Assembly: GCA_022457065.1 (NCBI GenBank)
Contig: JAJGBQ010000001.1
Coordinates: 6,882,001-6,946,000 of the forward strand
Origin: Curvularia sp. ZM96
Lineage: Eukaryota; Ascomycota; Dothideomycetes; Pleosporales; Pleosporaceae
Reading direction: 5' to 3'
Length of the DNA stretch: 64,000 nt
Part shown: piece after piece, positions 22,280-34,810 of the stretch
Layout: every line of letters begins with the position of its first letter
Numbering within the stretch: position 1 is the stretch's first letter
Program-made: the position numbers and the translations under genes
Notes under the pieces: generated by a model
Databases searched by the model: none
Seen by the model: only the letters and a program-made list of their open reading frames with translations
Told to the model about the DNA's origin: nothing

Positions 22280-25200
22280 TGTGATAAAGGTTAGTTGCGA
22301 TGGTGGTTGGAAACGGGTGCGGAAGTGGTGTATGGAGGAGGAGTCAAAGCAAAAGAATGGGCGCAAAGGGATTGTGGTGTACTAGTACGATGGGGCGCTC
22401 TAAGGGCAGGTGCTCGACGAGCCCGCACCGACCATGACTAGGGGATGTCTGAAACGGACAGTGGGTACGTACGGAAGAATGACTTACGTTGGCAAGTATG
22501 GGCCGCTCAGATTCGAGTGAAGTCGTCATAATGCAGGCAGAAAGGTTGGCAGGGAACTTGAGTCGCCGGCTAATTTTGAGAGGGGAAGGGGACAGCAAAG
22601 CCTAATAAGACAGCAGCCAACAATGAGAGACAGCGGTGAACGGCAAATGGAAGCGCGAAGACGGCTAGAGACCACTGGTGTGCTAGATGAAAAAGGCGGC
22701 GAAAGATGGAACGTTGACAGAGGGCGTGCCTGTGCTCAGCCTGTGTCGCGCCTCGCGTGTTTCAAAGGACCCAAGACGGCCAAGGGAGCGGCCCAAGTAT
22801 TAGATAAGATCTGCTGGCAGGGGTGCAATGGCTAGCCAACAGTCACGTATAGACTTTGCGCGACAAGCAAGAGCCAAAGTGTTACTTCTGTCAGCGACGG
22901 GTCTCGTCGTTTGATGTCCGCATGGAATGCCATGGTTGTGTGAGGTGGAGAGGGAGTTGACAGTTGCCGCCCGGTTACATCAAGAGCCATGTCGTACGAA
23001 CATGAGCGCCATCACACCGAGACCATATCAACAAGACTGCGCGGAAATGCATGCATACGAAGGCCTCTCAGCTGCTGAGAGACAAACTTTATGCAGCCAA
23101 CGCCTATATGACAGTCGTCCAGGATTATTGGGCGTAAGCTGAAGGCGGCCAGTGGTTCCAACGTCGGCGTGATAACTGCGCAGGCATTGATTGACAGGCC
23201 ACGCTTACAGGCCCTACAGCCCGTCTACCACGTTCTCCCTCGTATGCGGGAACCCACTTTGGCCGCCACTACCGGCCTTGGTGCATGGGCGATACGCGTT
23301 TGCTGGTCGTGCGAGGCGTTGGCCCGCTTCCATCAACCGCACACAACCACACACCGGGTTGACGCAGCCCTGAGAGCAATGTGCATAAGCACCGGTCAGC
23401 CGGAGGCGTTTGTTCTGATCTCTTTCTCTTTCTTTCTCTCCAAAATCACCAGGGTACTTGGGTCCCCCTTTTTGAGCACTGCAGCTAGTTCCTAGTACCC
23501 CAGCTATTCAGCTCGCCCACTGCTTCTAGGCGTCGGTCGTCGCTGGATGGTCGCCCTCAACTAACGTCACGGTGTCCAGGCCATGCTAATCCTCTTTGAA
23601 TCTGCCGGCTAGTCATTCACATGTGTGAGAGTGATGCCGAACAAAGAGACATCATATACCACAGGTTCTTTCGCTGATAGCCCCTTTCGTTTCCACACTG
23701 GGTCTTGGCCTATTCCTTGTCATTAATGAATTCTTATTGCCCAGAGCCCACTGGCCCCAAACCAGCCAAGGATCGTCGAGTCTGCTCGCAAGCGCATCGT
23801 GAGCCGTCGGCCTGCTGTCCGCAAAACGCCAGTCACGCGCCGATCGTCATGGTATAGGCCGTCCGGAGGGGTGAGGGAAGGGTAGCGCCGTTGAAGCAGT
23901 CCATGCGCCTGCATGAGATGCATGCCTCCCACGTGGTCAACAACGTGGACGCACGGCCGCTGCTGGTGGGGCTGGCTGACTTTTCGGCACAACCAGCCAG
24001 TCTCTCCGATGGTGAAACACACGAGAACGGCTGTCGCCAGCGGTAAGCACTATGCAGTTTCTCAGAGCGCACACGCATCATGCTGTTGATCGGCACAAGT
24101 GTCTTCCATTGTGCGCATAACCTTTCGTAACCTGTGGCGCCCGCCTTTGTCGAGAGCTGAACTCCTGCGACAACCCGTACGTCTCAACAATTCATATCCA
24201 TCCGAGCTACGCGGCCAGCCTAGATACCTGCCGCTATCGCTGCTGTACGGCATACGCGGATGATTCCGCCGTCCCTGAGTGGAGCAACCGACCCGCCTCG
24301 AGCCGCGCCTGGCGACGACATGTCCGAGGGACCCATTCCACATGGCTACCCAGTCACCGCGGAGCCATGCGCGTCTGAGGATGATGCGTCATGTTACAAA
24401 TTCACTCCCAGTCTGAAACGAGTGCATTGCTCAACAAAGAGCCTCACCAAGTGAAAGTACCATAGCAATCCTGCTATTGAAGCAAGGGGGAAAAGAGCCT
24501 CAAACACCCCCAGATCTCGCTATCGGCCGTAAATTCCCAGGCAAATGGTTAAGTCTAACACAATGCCGTCAGAATGAAACCAGCGCAAGCAGATCCGACA
24601 GTGACAACAGCAGCAACTTACATCCATCAAGATGCTTTTTACGCCAGGCCGAAACTGGCACTTGTTCATCAATTGGTCATTCTGACTCTATGGCCAGCCT
24701 CACGTTAGCTAATCACGTCTTCTACGTTGAACATTGAAGAACCAAGACAACATAACCTTAACGGCTACCATTCTCACCAACCTGAGATATGTGATCACTA
24801 TCCGAGCCCAACAAGCAAATCGAGACGCTGGATGCCTCGGATTGAGCACACAAAGCCCAGTCTCGCTTGCACGGGCGTTACGAGAACTACCAGCTGATAT
24901 AGAGTCATTTTGTAGTATATACATTTGCTCGAGATTCTAGCAGAGGAGTAGCTATCCGATGATGTTGCGTGACGGACGGGCCAGGATCTCAAACCACATT
25001 CTTGATGGTCTTGGGAAGGTAGCTCTCCTGATATTGCATGGTGCTCATGGTTTGATTTTGCCAAGTCCCTTTATCCGGCCGTTGATGAACGTACGTGAAC
25101 AACTGCCTTTTACTTCGTCGTGTTTCCACGGCATCGACGTGGAGACATACTTACGATGCTACATGGCGATTGACTCCGTATGCCGGCACTTGGTTCCTGC

Positions 25201-26390
25201 ATACTGCCCTAGTCGCGTAGCACATGGTTGAGATGAACTTAAAGATAAGCATACACGCCGTTTCACTGAAAAGTCGTGCATTCTCCTCTTTGGCGTCCCA
25301 TGAATTCGCCCGGAAAACTGAGACGGCAGATGAGAGCCCATAGTGATGAACTATGTAGATTTAGTTAATTGCGCCCTAAGAGCTGGTTCCTGGGCCTTAA
25401 GAACCACTTCGCCATGCGTTACGGACATGCTTCATCGCGATATCTCAATACAATCGTAGGTCGTAACATACTGCACGACAGATGCACTCCCAAATCAACA
25501 GTATCCTATGGATCAGCCTAGGTCACAGCAGAATGAAGACAAACACCTCCATCCATGTAAACAATTGTCTCTACACGAACAATAGCCTCCTGCAGCTTGT
25601 CCAACGCAAAAGTCAGAAAAAAGAACCAGGAAAAACAACCAGTCCGGTTCACAAGAACATTTATTACAAGTCTACCTTATTCAACAGATTAAAGAGACGG
25701 CCCTATATCCTAGCCTTCACGTCTCCCCTCGTCCTTGCAAAAACCTCCAACCTCACCCCATCGCAATAAAACTTAAACCCCCCTCTATCATCCTTAAGTA
25801 CCCACCACTAAAGCCTCAACAAATTCGTTAAGCAAAGCAATTAAGCAAGTACACCTTTTTCAGGCCCCCCACCCAGAGCGTGTCAACAAAAAACCGTCGC
25901 GGTTAAGCGCCTCGCTTCAGCAGCCGTACGTAAAAAAAGGGCAGTCCCTTTGACAGTTCGCGCGAGGCGGACGGGGCGGCCGGACGGGCGCGGGGCGGGC
26001 AGAAACATCGGTAAGGAGGAGCGAACGTCGTTCGCTACAATCCACGGCTTGAAGGGGGGGCTTTTAGGGGGCTTACCCGTTGCGGTATATTCGCCTCTCT
26101 CTCGGACGAAAGGTGGGAAAGTAGAGCTAAAAAGAGGGGGTGGGGAGGGGGGAGGGCCTGGTACTGAATACACGCTGTGCGGGGGTAGAGCTTGTCACGG
26201 CTATAGGCGAGTATGGTATGGAGATTTTGTATGGGAGGAGGGGATAAGAGGGTTGATGAGGAGAGATCCGATGTAAATTCTCAGGTGGTATCGATCTTTT
26301 CTTCTTTTTTTTAAAATTCGAAACACATCCAGTGGTTCTCATGCGACACGCGTCTTGCAGCGCACTACGCATCCACGCATAGCTCCACCT
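22280..26390. other. intergenic, 4.1 kb, no gene seen
   Basis: Only short overlapping frames without domains. Base composition is mixed and not AT-collapsed, so it is not an obvious RIP-degraded transposon block. The G-rich stretch near 25960-26160 precedes the 3' end of the minus-strand gene at 26391. Confidence 0.45.
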
Positions 26391-28187
26391 TCAACTACCC
26401 ACAGCAGTCTGATTCACCATCTCAACAAGCACGTTACAAACACCATCTGCCCACACTGCAAACGCCTTTTCTCTCAACATACTATACCAGTCGTCAGCAT
26501 GGCTGATCCGGCGCCACCCCTCGGGCCCAAGAGACTTGATCACGCAGCACGATAAAAGCCTCTTGTCCGCATCACTAGTCGGATGGAGAGGCGCTACAGA
26601 GGTGGAAATCGGGGACACGTTTTCGACTGAAGGTATTTCAGTGGCCGTGGCTCCTGACGTCGATCTGCTCATTGCAATGGATGCTTGGGGGACATGCTCA
26701 GTTTGCAGAGCATTGGCTGCTGCTGCAAGTCCACGGAGGTTACTGCTGCCTGGTTCCTGTAGAGGTCCAGCCGACGATTCAAGGTTGGGGTGATTAGCCA
26801 TAGCACCTTGTAAGAGCGAGATAACCTCGCGGATGAAGTCACTGTAGTCATACCAGGCCAGGTGTGCTTGTGGCTCAGCAGTGATGCGTCGCTCGTCGAT
26901 TTTTGCGCCAGATGTAATAACGAGGAAGATGTTGATATGCAAGAGATGCGGTTCGGCCGCATCTGTCCTGGACAACTGTTCTCGAGGAGGACTCTGCTCA
27001 GAAGCAGCCACCATCACTGGTGATGCTAGGTTCGCCTGTGGATACCGACAAGGGTGACTTAGGTTAGGATCGAACGCTGCCTGCAAGTGATGCTCAAGGC
27101 CATGTTCGTCGCGGCCCCCTCCTTGCTGAACCATAGGCTCAATACTACCCTCCTTGTCTTTTTTCTTCGAACCTCCTTTTCTAGTCTCAATCGCATATTG
27201 TCGTTGCCGCTCATTCGTTACCATACGTCTCATGAGGGGTGTGACAAGACCAATGATTTTATTCCCATCCTTTGGCCATGTGAGGCGTTGATTTGGATCA
27301 GGCGTCTCGACCTCCCCCAGCGCACGAGCAGCTTCTAGGGTATCCTTCTCGCCTGGCTTCTCCACGTGCTCACCAAAGAACTGCTCACCCACTCCGTTAC
27401 TCAGAAAGTCACGGACGCAGTTAAACAGCCTCAATTTGACCATGTCGGTATCTCCCTTGCCACGATTACCAACGCAGTTTTGTCTTTCGGGATACGCCGA
27501 GTCGAGCATGTATGCTTTGGCAGAGGCTTGGAGTTGGAGGAAGTTCTCGGGGCTGAGTTGAAGGGACATGAAGACCTTGGACATTGGCGGACGTGTGTAC
27601 TTGCGAGAGGTTCTTTCGGATGACCGGCGGAAGAGAGCTGCAGCAGAATGGACACCAGCAGCACGAGCGTCGTTCAGTCGAGACTCGCCAGAAGGTGATG
27701 CACTACCACTGGCTACACTCCCATGTATGTTGCAGACGTCGCTTTGTAACTGGGGGTCCGTAGGGCTACCATGTCTTCTCCGCCTAGCCGCAATACTATC
27801 GTCTGCTTGCTGTGAGGCATCTACCACTGGAGAGCCAGTAGACCTCTTCCTCTTACCCCGATATTGCGACGACGCAGAAGTCGTCCGATCTGTATCACTC
27901 ATATCCATAGCCTGGGCAGCGTTCCCAGCAGCGGTCGCAGCCTCCAGTAACTCCACAAGATTATGGTTCTCTTCCAACGTATGATCAACGGAAGTCTGTC
28001 GCGCAGTGTGTTCGGGATACAAATGTGGACTGAGAGGATGATCGGGCGGCGTTGCAACAGCAGCGGGGCCAGCCAAATCATATGCTTCGTCTCCGGCTAC
28101 AAATTGGGGCGGCGCAGCGTTTGCATTGTTGGGCGTGGTTATGAACTGGCCGGAGCGCATCTGGTAGTATGGTGCGTTTGCCGTCAT
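26391..28187 (-). CDS. large protein of unknown function, probably nuclear
   Basis: Single exon, 598 residues, ATG at 28187 (MTANAPYYQMRSGQF). Basic clusters RGKRKRS and ARRRRHGS around residues 110-140 look like nuclear localisation signals. Two blocks look structured: about residues 200-290 (PPMSKVFMSLQLSPENFLQL, then VKLRLFNCVRDFLSNGVGEQ) and about 420-480 (HINIFLVITSGAKIDERR, then WYDYSDFIREVISLLQGAM). The C-terminus (CCVIKSLGPEGWRRISHADD) is also well folded in character. The linkers are Ser/Pro/Ala-rich. I do not recognise a named domain; a chromatin or transcription role would be a guess from the basic motifs only. Further 5' exons cannot be excluded. Confidence 0.8.
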   Translation of the reverse strand: MTANAPYYQMRSGQFITTPNNANAAPPQFVAGDEAYDLAGPAAVATPPDHPLSPHLYPEHTARQTSVDHTLEENHNLVELLEAATAAGNAAQAMDMSDTDRTTSASSQYRGKRKRSTGSPVVDASQQADDSIAARRRRHGSPTDPQLQSDVCNIHGSVASGSASPSGESRLNDARAAGVHSAAALFRRSSERTSRKYTRPPMSKVFMSLQLSPENFLQLQASAKAYMLDSAYPERQNCVGNRGKGDTDMVKLRLFNCVRDFLSNGVGEQFFGEHVEKPGEKDTLEAARALGEVETPDPNQRLTWPKDGNKIIGLVTPLMRRMVTNERQRQYAIETRKGGSKKKDKEGSIEPMVQQGGGRDEHGLEHHLQAAFDPNLSHPCRYPQANLASPVMVAASEQSPPREQLSRTDAAEPHLLHINIFLVITSGAKIDERRITAEPQAHLAWYDYSDFIREVISLLQGAMANHPNLESSAGPLQEPGSSNLRGLAAAANALQTEHVPQASIAMSRSTSGATATEIPSVENVSPISTSVAPLHPTSDADKRLLSCCVIKSLGPEGWRRISHADDWYSMLREKAFAVWADGVCNVLVEMVNQTAVGS

Positions 28188-29456
28188 CGCGTGGTTCGTA
28201 TTCCCCGAGGTCAGACGGGTCTACCGTCGGGGTCAAACAGGGACGGAGATTGCTGGTATCAGTGAGCTGTCAGTGTACATGTGTAAGTGTTTGATCAAAT
28301 ATTTGAAGCGAAGGAACTGGGCATGCGCATTCAAGCAGAGCAGAAGAACTTGATAAAGTGTGGAGTCGAGACGAACGTCGAAGCTCTCTTGTATGCAAGG
28401 CATGCAATGGGGTTGGCATCCATATAGAACATATGGTTTGTTCGAGCGCACCAGGACATGATTTGCGTGTCGAAGGAGGAGCAATGCATGATTTGAGTTG
28501 CGGAGGTGCGGTTCAAGCAATGTTACAGACGTGGTTTGCAACGAGAAGGGCACAAGATGTGTGGTTTGGTCTGGTGCTAGAAGGTAAAAGATGGACTGGC
28601 CAGCAGAATTGCGCACCTGATGTGGGTTGCTGGTGCTTGCTGTGTCGTGTGCGAAGACAAACGCGCCAGCCATGAGCCAAAGTCGCGACGCGGTGGCGTA
28701 CTTGGGTTTGTGTTGTTTGCATTGGGTGGCGCGCGAACATGACCGCCGATAAGATAAGCCATTTCTATTGCATCAGTTGAATTCTGACAATTCGTTTCGT
28801 CAATTCCATAACCATTCGTTTGACGGCTTGTATTTGCGCTCTTCTTAGTAAGCAGAAGAAGACAACAGATTGTCTCAGTGGAGGAATTTCATATTGTTCA
28901 CTTGAACATATTGCTGTGCCTTGATGTACATCAACCCTGAAACACTGTTTCCGTTATGATAACGCAAACTCGATCTCTTGCTTGCTAAAACCTCAGAACC
29001 TAGATACTAAGACTTATGGAATGCTTTCTATCACACACTTAGCCTACTTTTAGCTATATAAATGCTGCGAAGCAAATATCTGCTACGAAGGCCGGTACAC
29101 GCAGCAAGCAACAACGACTAATGTAGATTTAGCGGTATTACTATCTCATCCAATGCTAACCAGCCTTGTGTCGCTTAGACTTTACCTGGCGTCTACTCTT
29201 GTTTAGCATAAAGCTGCTCTCTCTAATTCAGATCTTCCGTTTGGGCCCCTTTTGCCTGTCGCCCAACGTGACCAAGGGCTGTTTCATTGGAAGTAATGCC
29301 GTCTGAGATCCCGCAGCAGGAGCGCACGTGGAAAGTCTGAGCCCTCGTCGACCTCAAGCGTCCTAAGCTCGATGGCACCTATTTCGAAGTCCTCCTTGAG
29401 CAAGCCTGAGCGTTCGTGTAATCTTGGAAAATCCAGCACACCCAATAGCATGACAT
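28188..29456. other. intergenic, no gene seen
   Basis: Contains the upstream region of the gene starting at 28187 and the 3' flank of the fusion gene that ends at 29457. The part from 28750 to 29150 is AT-rich. No domain-bearing frame is visible. Confidence 0.45.
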
Positions 29457-30828
29457 CTAAAGGCGATTGGCACCTGCCTCTGTTTTCAAGTACTCCATAT
29501 ACTCCAACAGTGGCTTCTCCTTGGTCACCATGTCCGTCCTTTCACAACAATATACTAGCCAAGCATTGATTGATGATAACCCAATTCGCGGTAAATGTGA
29601 AACCTCAGATTGAGGACAATTGACTTTCGAACGCAATCTGCCCTTTTCTGGTGGATCTTTGATATATGCTTGAGCTAGCTTAATCAACTGCGGTGGCTTT
29701 TCGTTTTGCAAACCAATTCCGTCAAAATATTGAATGAGAGCTTCAGGCGATGCCTTTGAAAGTGCTTCTGGCGTTGGATATGCTGCCAGACATTTCGAGG
29801 CGCATTGACAAGCGCGATGTTTGTTGCTGGTCCGCTGGGTGAAGATCGTTGCGATCACGAATTGGAACTGTACATATACGTCAGATGGATGGCAGTGTAT
29901 ACACACTTGATCTTACTTGATTATCCTTGAACTGTAGCAGGGGGTGTTTCGAAGCGATGTTCGCTTGCCGAGCATTCTGGGATACTGACCGCGGAATGCT
30001 TTGCGAGCTCGAAATGCTGCTGGCAGTCGTTTCCTGGGATGAGCTCACAACGGAGCTATCACTGACTTCGCGTGACAATGCAGGCGTTGATGGTGATGAA
30101 TTTGGTGAAGATGAGATCCTTGTTTCCGTCAACAAGTCCGTGATGTGATCGAGCTTCTTCGTAATAATTTTAAGGTCTGCCAGACCTTCAGATGAAGTCT
30201 CGCTTGCTAGCTGAGCCAAAGCCTTTACTCTGCCCCCGAAATTGTTGGTAGTTTCTGCTTGGACCTTAGGTTCTTGGGTGACCTTGTGAAAGTTTTGGTC
30301 ATGTATTTCCAGATTTCTGCTTGTTTTCTCTACTGTTCTGAGAACCTCTCGATTTATATCACGGATGTCATATAACAGGTCGCTATTTAGTGTCAGTGAT
30401 CGTCAAGAGTATTTACGGATAACCTACCTTTGCAGCTGATTCTTAAGATCAAACATGATGGTCTTAGTTCTATCCAAGCTTGCCCTGAGCTTTTGCGTTT
30501 GATTGACCCTGGCTGCAAACTTAAATCGCTTAGGTTTTCCATCTACGCGATACGCATCCAGCGCCTTGTCGAGATCTTTAGCACTTTCCCGAGCGTGACG
30601 AACTGCGCGTGCCAATTCTGCGCTTTCTCGAAGTCGCTCATCACGCTCATTGTATTGTTGAGTTACTTGCGTAATCAACTCTTCTACTAATTCAATGTCG
30701 GTCCTCATCTCCCGAATATCTTTCGGGCAGTCCTTCATGTTGGTCGTGAAGTCATACAGGAACTTCAGACCTTGCGTAACAGAGCCTGCTACACCGACGA
30801 AACTGACGACCGCACCGGCAGCTTCCAT
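29457..30828 (-). CDS. fusion of STAND/SesA-like N-terminal domain and MBD4-like HhH-GPD DNA glycosylase domain
   Basis: Three exons in consistent phase, 30828-30428, 30382-29917 and 29867-29457, give 425 residues. The introns are 45 and 49 nt with good GT..AG ends. Residues 1-135 (MEAAGAVVSFVGVAGSVTQG..., then KDCPKDIREMRTDIELVEEL) resemble the helical N-terminal domain found on fungal NLR/STAND proteins (SesA or Helo-like families). Residues 135-290 are a Ser-rich linker. Residues 290-420 match the HhH-GPD fold of MBD4/thymine glycosylases: FVIATIFTQRTSNK, AAYPTPEALSKASPEALIQY, the hairpin SEVSHLPRIGLSSINAWLVYC, and EYMEYLKTE. MBD4-type enzymes remove thymine from T:G mismatches arising by 5-methylcytosine deamination. 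The catalytic Asp position (PEDHKL in mammalian MBD4) is Glu406 here, so activity is doubtful. The start is the ATG at 30828. Confidence 0.75.
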
Positions 30829-32211
30829 GACGATTTCTGAGGGCGATTTCCTCTCTCTGGCTAATAGGGAAGGCAATAACGATGGAAGAGTGTCTTACGG
30901 TGTTGCTATTATTCAACAAGCTATGGATTATGGTGTTGTTTAGCAATTACGGATGTAGTCGCGACAGATCAGCTTACTCCGTAGAGAACATAAGCTCACT
31001 ATGTGAGGGTTCGAATGGGGCTGTAAAGGCAGCCCGAGGGGGCAGTGCACCCGAGACGGCTGACCGGATCGCGGGGGGATCGCGGGGAGCGCGAGGTTAC
31101 ACGAGGCTGAGCCGTGCGATTGTCTGGCGATTCGCAGTGGAAAGGAGTTATGGAACTGTAATCGATAAAAGAACAATCAATTCATGTAATATAGAATAAC
31201 TAAGTATCAATCTGTGTACGGGAAGAACTTATAAGATTTGACCACACTGAGTGCAACAATGAAACCCGTCCATCCTTTATACCTATTGCTTCCAGTCCTG
31301 ACATCCCATGCACCCTATCTTGGCGGGAGATTTGGGGATGGCACCTCACGTGGTCTTGAGCCCCGCGATGATTACTGTCGCATTGCCTTGGTACCTTTGG
31401 TCCCTTTCATGCAAAGTTATCACACTCTTTGGACCTCCGCATCCTTCTGATCTTTTATCAGAGGTAACATCTTGTTTGTTTGTAACACGCAGGGGGAGCG
31501 CAAGGCGTTATCTTGCAGCCATACAAACACAGATCGCCAACAACAGTATCCAGTGACATAGTGTTGCTCTTGTAAGTTAAAAGTCGTAGTAAAAGACATT
31601 AGAGTTCTGTTGCTTGAAGTTGTTAGTTTTGTTCTGGGATTATCGTCATTGACATTGAATTATAACAGTATAGACAGGAGTAGAGCGTACGCCGGTAAGG
31701 CAGTTTGCACTTTCGAGGCCTGTAGCACGTTGAAGTAACTTAGTATTACAGTTTCTACCACGAATCGCGAGGGTTTGTCCGTTCACTCCCAGCAGCAACT
31801 ATGTACGTGTGCTACATATTTAGCTGTAAGCTAACCAACTTTTATGATATGAAGGCACCTAATACGGACAAAAGCATGGTAAACACAGTGTAGACTCAAG
31901 TGGTACTTCGCAGATAGGTAGTTGAAGATATTGGATGCTATTCCAAGGACATCTATTACTCTGGCCAGTTATAGAGTCTATCGTGTTAAGAAAGAGTTGT
32001 CCCGCCGAGCAGGAAGGGACATTATCACATCTTATATGATTCTTTTGCTCATATCATATACAGCATAACCGCTACATGAGCACCCAATACCAGAAAAAAA
32101 AAAGATCCAATTTGCGTCGACGGGCTAAAACGCCCTGATCTTCGTCGGGCTAGGAATACCCTGGGTAATCAATGACACCGCATTTAGACGCCTATAACTC
32201 ATAAAAATCAA
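30829..32211. other. intergenic, no gene seen
   Basis: A G-rich segment lies at 31015-31120, and AT-richer sequence follows to 32150. No credible gene. The right end is the 3' flank of the DUF3431 gene. Confidence 0.45.
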
Positions 32212-33447
32212 TCAAAACCCATCTCCCTCCTTCCACTCCCTCCCCGATTCCATTGCGCGATTCCTTGGATCACGGCCTCTGAGTTCAGCATCATGTTTCA
32301 AGCCATCCACAACGGGCCTCAAGCGATCAATCTCCCTCCTATACTCGGCATCCTTCCCCGGTTCCGGGACCTCAATTTCCTCCAACTTTTTCTTGTTCCC
32401 TTCACTCGTCGCCTTCTTGATAGCCTCGGTATTTTGAATCCATTCATTGAGCTTTTGCTGGTTTTCGTCCAGCTCGGCCTGAAGAGCCTTGTAGTTTTCA
32501 AAAGCTTCCTCGCCGCCGAAACAAAAACCGTATTGGTCGCAGAAACACACGTGTTCCTTGGGACAGAATTTGTTGGAGCCCGTGAAGATGAATTGCCAGA
32601 TGTATTCGAAGATGCGGCCGCTGAGTTGGTCGTGCATCTGTGTATTGAGGATCCAGTCGCGGTACCAGACGTATTGCGCAAGTGGCTTTGCTTGGATGCG
32701 TTCTCTCGAGAGGGCAAATTGAGCGCAGCATGGTTGTGCAAGGACGCTGGGTACTTCGTCGAGTGGAAACAGCTCGCTCCATGATTTTGCGAGTAGAACC
32801 TCTTCCATTTTGGTCTTGTCCACTTCCGTGACACCTGGGTGGTGCCATGCTGGGCAACCTGGGAACCAACTGCACCTCATGTTGACATAGCCTTCTCTCC
32901 AAACGTGGGGCCGACTCAGGCGACTGACCATTTGATGTGCGTCTTTGCCCAGAATATCGTCATTATGCCAAGCCAATTGATGCGCATGCATAAAGATCGC
33001 GACATCGGGAAGCTCATCGTAATTGTCAATGATGTATGTCAGGTATACCATGACCTCATGGCCCTTGTTCTTTGGTGGATGCAACGGCGCACTTGGATCA
33101 TCGGCGACATAGACGGCCCTGTCTTGCATCGGCAGGTTCTCCAGTATCCAGCCTATGTCTTCCTCCTTTGTCTTCGCAATCACCAACGTCGAAGTATAGT
33201 TATGGCCTGGAGGCATTGGCGAGCCTGGCTTGAAGACGGGTCTCGGGTTCCAGTTCGAATAATCTGCGTCGTTCGATGCATCTTTCGAGGCATCTGCGCT
33301 GCCGGTGCTGCTGATGTGGTCTCCCAAGCCGACATGCTGAGGCAGGTTGCGCCATGCCTCTCTGGAGGATATGCCCGAGTAAAGGAAGGTGATTGTGAAT
33401 AAGACGACGATCAACGCAAGGAAAGGAATGGTATTTCGTCTGCTCAT
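32212..33447 (-). CDS. DUF3431 family type II membrane protein
   Basis: Single exon, 411 residues, ATG at 33447. An N-terminal signal anchor (TIPFLALIVVLFTITFLYSG, about residues 6-25) is followed by a short stem and a lumenal domain of about 280 residues. The domain has the DUF3431 pattern: TLVIAKTKEEDIGWI near residue 87, DELPDVAIFMHAHQLAWHND near residue 143, MRCSWFPGCPAWHHP near residue 190, and PCCAQFALSRERI near residue 238. The family is common in filamentous fungi and plants, its function is not established, and its fold is thought to be glycosyltransferase-like. A single N-terminal anchor suggests Golgi or ER residence, which is inference. The C-terminus after about residue 320 is a charged coiled-coil-like tail. 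Confidence 0.88.
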   Translation of the reverse strand: MSRRNTIPFLALIVVLFTITFLYSGISSREAWRNLPQHVGLGDHISSTGSADASKDASNDADYSNWNPRPVFKPGSPMPPGHNYTSTLVIAKTKEEDIGWILENLPMQDRAVYVADDPSAPLHPPKNKGHEVMVYLTYIIDNYDELPDVAIFMHAHQLAWHNDDILGKDAHQMVSRLSRPHVWREGYVNMRCSWFPGCPAWHHPGVTEVDKTKMEEVLLAKSWSELFPLDEVPSVLAQPCCAQFALSRERIQAKPLAQYVWYRDWILNTQMHDQLSGRIFEYIWQFIFTGSNKFCPKEHVCFCDQYGFCFGGEEAFENYKALQAELDENQQKLNEWIQNTEAIKKATSEGNKKKLEEIEVPEPGKDAEYRREIDRLRPVVDGLKHDAELRGRDPRNRAMESGREWKEGDGF

Positions 33448-34810
33448 GATGCGCAGGGACGATAGAGAGAGAGTGACTGCGGTCGGGAAGCCCTACAAGA
33501 GTACACTTGTTAGAAGGATACAAGGCGTGTTTCCAGTGTCGGGCTTACTGCGCTTACGATGTGGAGGCGCCGCGCGGCGCGCCCCTTGCGAACGAGAAAG
33601 GATACAAGAGCAAAGGCAGAAACCACTGCCAGAGTGATCGAGGTAGCAAGGGAACACAGAGATGGCACAGATGCGACCGCGCTCCCCTAAAGGGTTATCG
33701 CGGCCGGGCTTTCGTAACCATCGGTGGTTGTTCGAGGGTTGGTGTTTTAAGTTTCCCCCAAACGGTCCGAAAGTAGTCAGCCCTGCCCTGCGAGCCGTCA
33801 TCATCGACAACTGAGTCAGTGTGGCTACGAGCGGGTCCCGTAGATCTCCAAGAATACCTGAACGCCTTGGTTAGGTGCATAACGCCACAGTCGTACCTGG
33901 ACACAGAGGCAAGACGCTAATTGTAAATTGCAAAAGTAACGGTGAGGAAGCTCAACTTGATTCACAGAATGTCATTTTCTACATGCTGATATATGCCATG
34001 AATGCACCCAGGCAACTCAAAGCATGTCATTTAACATGATGCAAATTGGATGCTGAGCTGATCAACGGGCGAGCTGGTACTACCTAGCCAGCAAACACCC
34101 ATGGCGTGTGGTTCTAGGCTTTTGCTAACCCCAGATTGTTATACGAGAGGCGCGGTCTAGCCAGGAACGCAATATTGCATTGTGCGTTCAAGCGCCGTTG
34201 TGGTTGCAAGAAAGGCAGGGCATTGATATGCAGTTATCATCAAGCACACACCTACAGGCAAGGCCATGCATGCTGCGACGAGCAGGTCTGTGCGCATCCA
34301 ACGTGACACGCTGTACGCCGACATGGAACCAGGAGGTCTTCATGGCGACCAGTACGGAAGAGCTGGCACCAGCGGCTGTAGCAATGGTCCCTATGGTCTT
34401 GGACCCGGCGCGCGCTCCAAGCTGAGTGCAGTAATGAAGGCACGCATGGACAGGAAGAAGGAAAAGAAAGACGAGAAAAGGGAAGTGAGACAAAACGAGA
34501 TTGGGGAGGGGCACGCACCTTCTGCCGTACCTGGCTGTCAGAACCCGCACCTGCAGCACATGGCCGTTTGCATGGAGCAAACACGACTCTACACGGCTAC
34601 AGTCACGGGCTCCCACACGGCACACAGCCCTGCCAAACACCCGGCTTGGGCATGTCGGCATGCGTCAGACAAAGCACGCAAAAGGGGCTGGTAGATAGGG
34701 TCATCGTGGACACGTTCGGGCGAGTTTTTACAAAGCGAAATTCTGGGACTGTTCGACGTCGATAGTTTTCAAGCCCCATTATGCTACTGAGTCGGGAGGG
34801 CTGCGCTGAC
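33448..34810. other. intergenic, no gene seen
   Basis: Short frames on both strands overlap and lack domain features. Part is the promoter of the DUF3431 gene that starts at 33447. Confidence 0.45.
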
